From Rhodoferax sp. (GTDB taxonomy: Bacteria > Pseudomonadota > Gammaproteobacteria > Burkholderiales > Burkholderiaceae), in NCBI GenBank assembly GCA_028292075.1, contig JAQGNA010000087.1, positions 1 to 5,541 of the forward strand: a DNA stretch of 5,541 nt. Reading direction: 5' to 3'. The notes under the pieces were generated by a model. The model searched no databases, was not told the DNA's origin, and worked only from the letters and a program-made list of their open reading frames with translations. The translations under genes were made by a program, and so were the position numbers. Shown here piece by piece: positions 4,967-5,541 of the stretch (position 1 is the stretch's first letter; each line of letters begins with the position of its first letter).

Positions 4967-5541
4967 ATGACCGCCCATTGCGTGATGATGCTCGGCACCA
5001 CCAGCGGGGCCGGCAAGAGCTGGTTGGCCACCGCGCTCTGCCGCTGGTATGCCCGCCAGGGCCTGCGCGTGGCGCCGTTCAAGGCGCAGAACATGAGCAA
5101 CAACGCCCGCGTGGTGGCGGCCGATCGGCGTGACGGCGAGGATGGCGATGGCGGCGGTGAGATCGGCAGCGCGCAGTACTTCCAGGCCCTTGCTGCGCGC
5201 GTGGCGCCCACCGTGCGGATGAACCCGCTGCTGCTCAAGCCCGAGCGTGACACCCACAGCCAGGTCGTGCTAATGGGGCAGGTGAGTGCCGAGCTCACCG
5301 GCATGCCGTGGCGCGAGCGCAGCGCCAGGGTCTGGCCCACGATTGCCGCGTCGCTCGACGCGCTCAGGGCCGCACACGACGTGGTGGTGATCGAAGGCGC
5401 GGGTTCGCCGGCCGAAATCAACCTGCATGCCAGCGACATCGTCAACATGCGGGTCGCGCTGCACGGCCAGGCGCGCTGCCTGCTGGTCAGCGACATCGAC
5501 CGTGGCGGCGCCTTTGCGCATCTCTACGGCACCTGGGCACT
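4967..5541 (+). CDS. cobQ: Cobyric acid synthase (glutamine-hydrolysing), N-terminal part
   Basis: Partial gene, also called cbiP. About 191 residues are visible of an enzyme that is usually around 480-500 long; the glutamine amidotransferase half lies beyond the window. In the family, the enzyme amidates four carboxyl side chains (b, d, e, g) of adenosylcobyrinic acid a,c-diamide, using glutamine and ATP. The visible part is the P-loop dethiobiotin-synthetase-like domain: GTTSGAGKS at residues 10-18, FKAQNMSNN at 38-46, GGEIGSAQYFQALAAR after an insertion, NPLLLKPERDTHSQVVLMG, VVVIEGAGSPAEINL and LLVSDIDRGGAFAHLYGTWAL. The ATG at 4967 is chosen because it gives the family's short lead-in to the P-loop. 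There is no clear Shine-Dalgarno sequence before it. Residues about 52-62 (Asp/Gly/Arg-rich) look like an insertion between the conserved ARVV and GGEIG. It shares its strand and pathway with the decarboxylase at the other end of the window. Confidence 0.95.
   Translation, partial: MTAHCVMMLGTTSGAGKSWLATALCRWYARQGLRVAPFKAQNMSNNARVVAADRRDGEDGDGGGEIGSAQYFQALAARVAPTVRMNPLLLKPERDTHSQVVLMGQVSAELTGMPWRERSARVWPTIAASLDALRAAHDVVVIEGAGSPAEINLHASDIVNMRVALHGQARCLLVSDIDRGGAFAHLYGTWA

Noticed and set aside
4651..5496. 281-codon minus-strand frame opposite cobQ and the intergenic region
   Set aside because: It is antisense to the clear P-loop and other conserved motifs of CobQ, and its translation has no recognisable features.

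Overview
This is a GC-rich window, most likely from a beta-proteobacterium of the order Burkholderiales (Comamonadaceae-like). The assignment rests on the high G+C, the coding style, and a CobQ N-terminus that reads like those of that group. No species can be named from the sequence alone.

Layout: (1) 2-484, plus strand: the 3' end of a cobalamin gene, the PLP-dependent L-threonine-O-3-phosphate decarboxylase (CobD in Salmonella naming, CobC in Pseudomonas naming). (2) 402-2012, minus strand: a membrane-bound diguanylate cyclase (MASE2 - GGEEF - C-terminal PAS). (3) 2009-4681, minus strand: a DosP-like soluble protein (PAS - PAS - GAF - GSDEF - EAL) with an apparently intact phosphodiesterase site. 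(4) 4682-4966: a divergent intergenic region. (5) 4967-5541, plus strand: the 5' part of cobQ/cbiP, cobyric acid synthase, running off the window.

The two minus-strand genes form one transcription unit. The upstream gene has a good ribosome-binding site. The downstream gene starts at a GTG that overlaps the upstream stop (GTGA), so translational coupling is likely. Together they pair a cytosolic sensor/degrader of cyclic di-GMP with a membrane-anchored synthase. They sit in opposite orientation between two cobalamin genes, and the cyclase reading frame runs 83 bp into the end of the decarboxylase gene, where a perfect 9-bp GC hairpin also lies.

The most unusual signal is a 9-bp tandem repeat in the PDE gene (2846-2935). 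It encodes ten uninterrupted Gly-X-Y triplets exactly at the GGDEF/EAL junction. A second, shorter Gly-X-Y run (GVP-GLP-GMA-GIE-GMA) lies in the C-terminal tail of the partner cyclase, and a small Asp/Gly expansion interrupts the N-terminal domain of CobQ. Other points of note are a PAS domain placed after, not before, the cyclase domain, and a His-Asp-Gly in the first PAS of the PDE that resembles the heme-ligand region of FixL/DosP but is offset in spacing.
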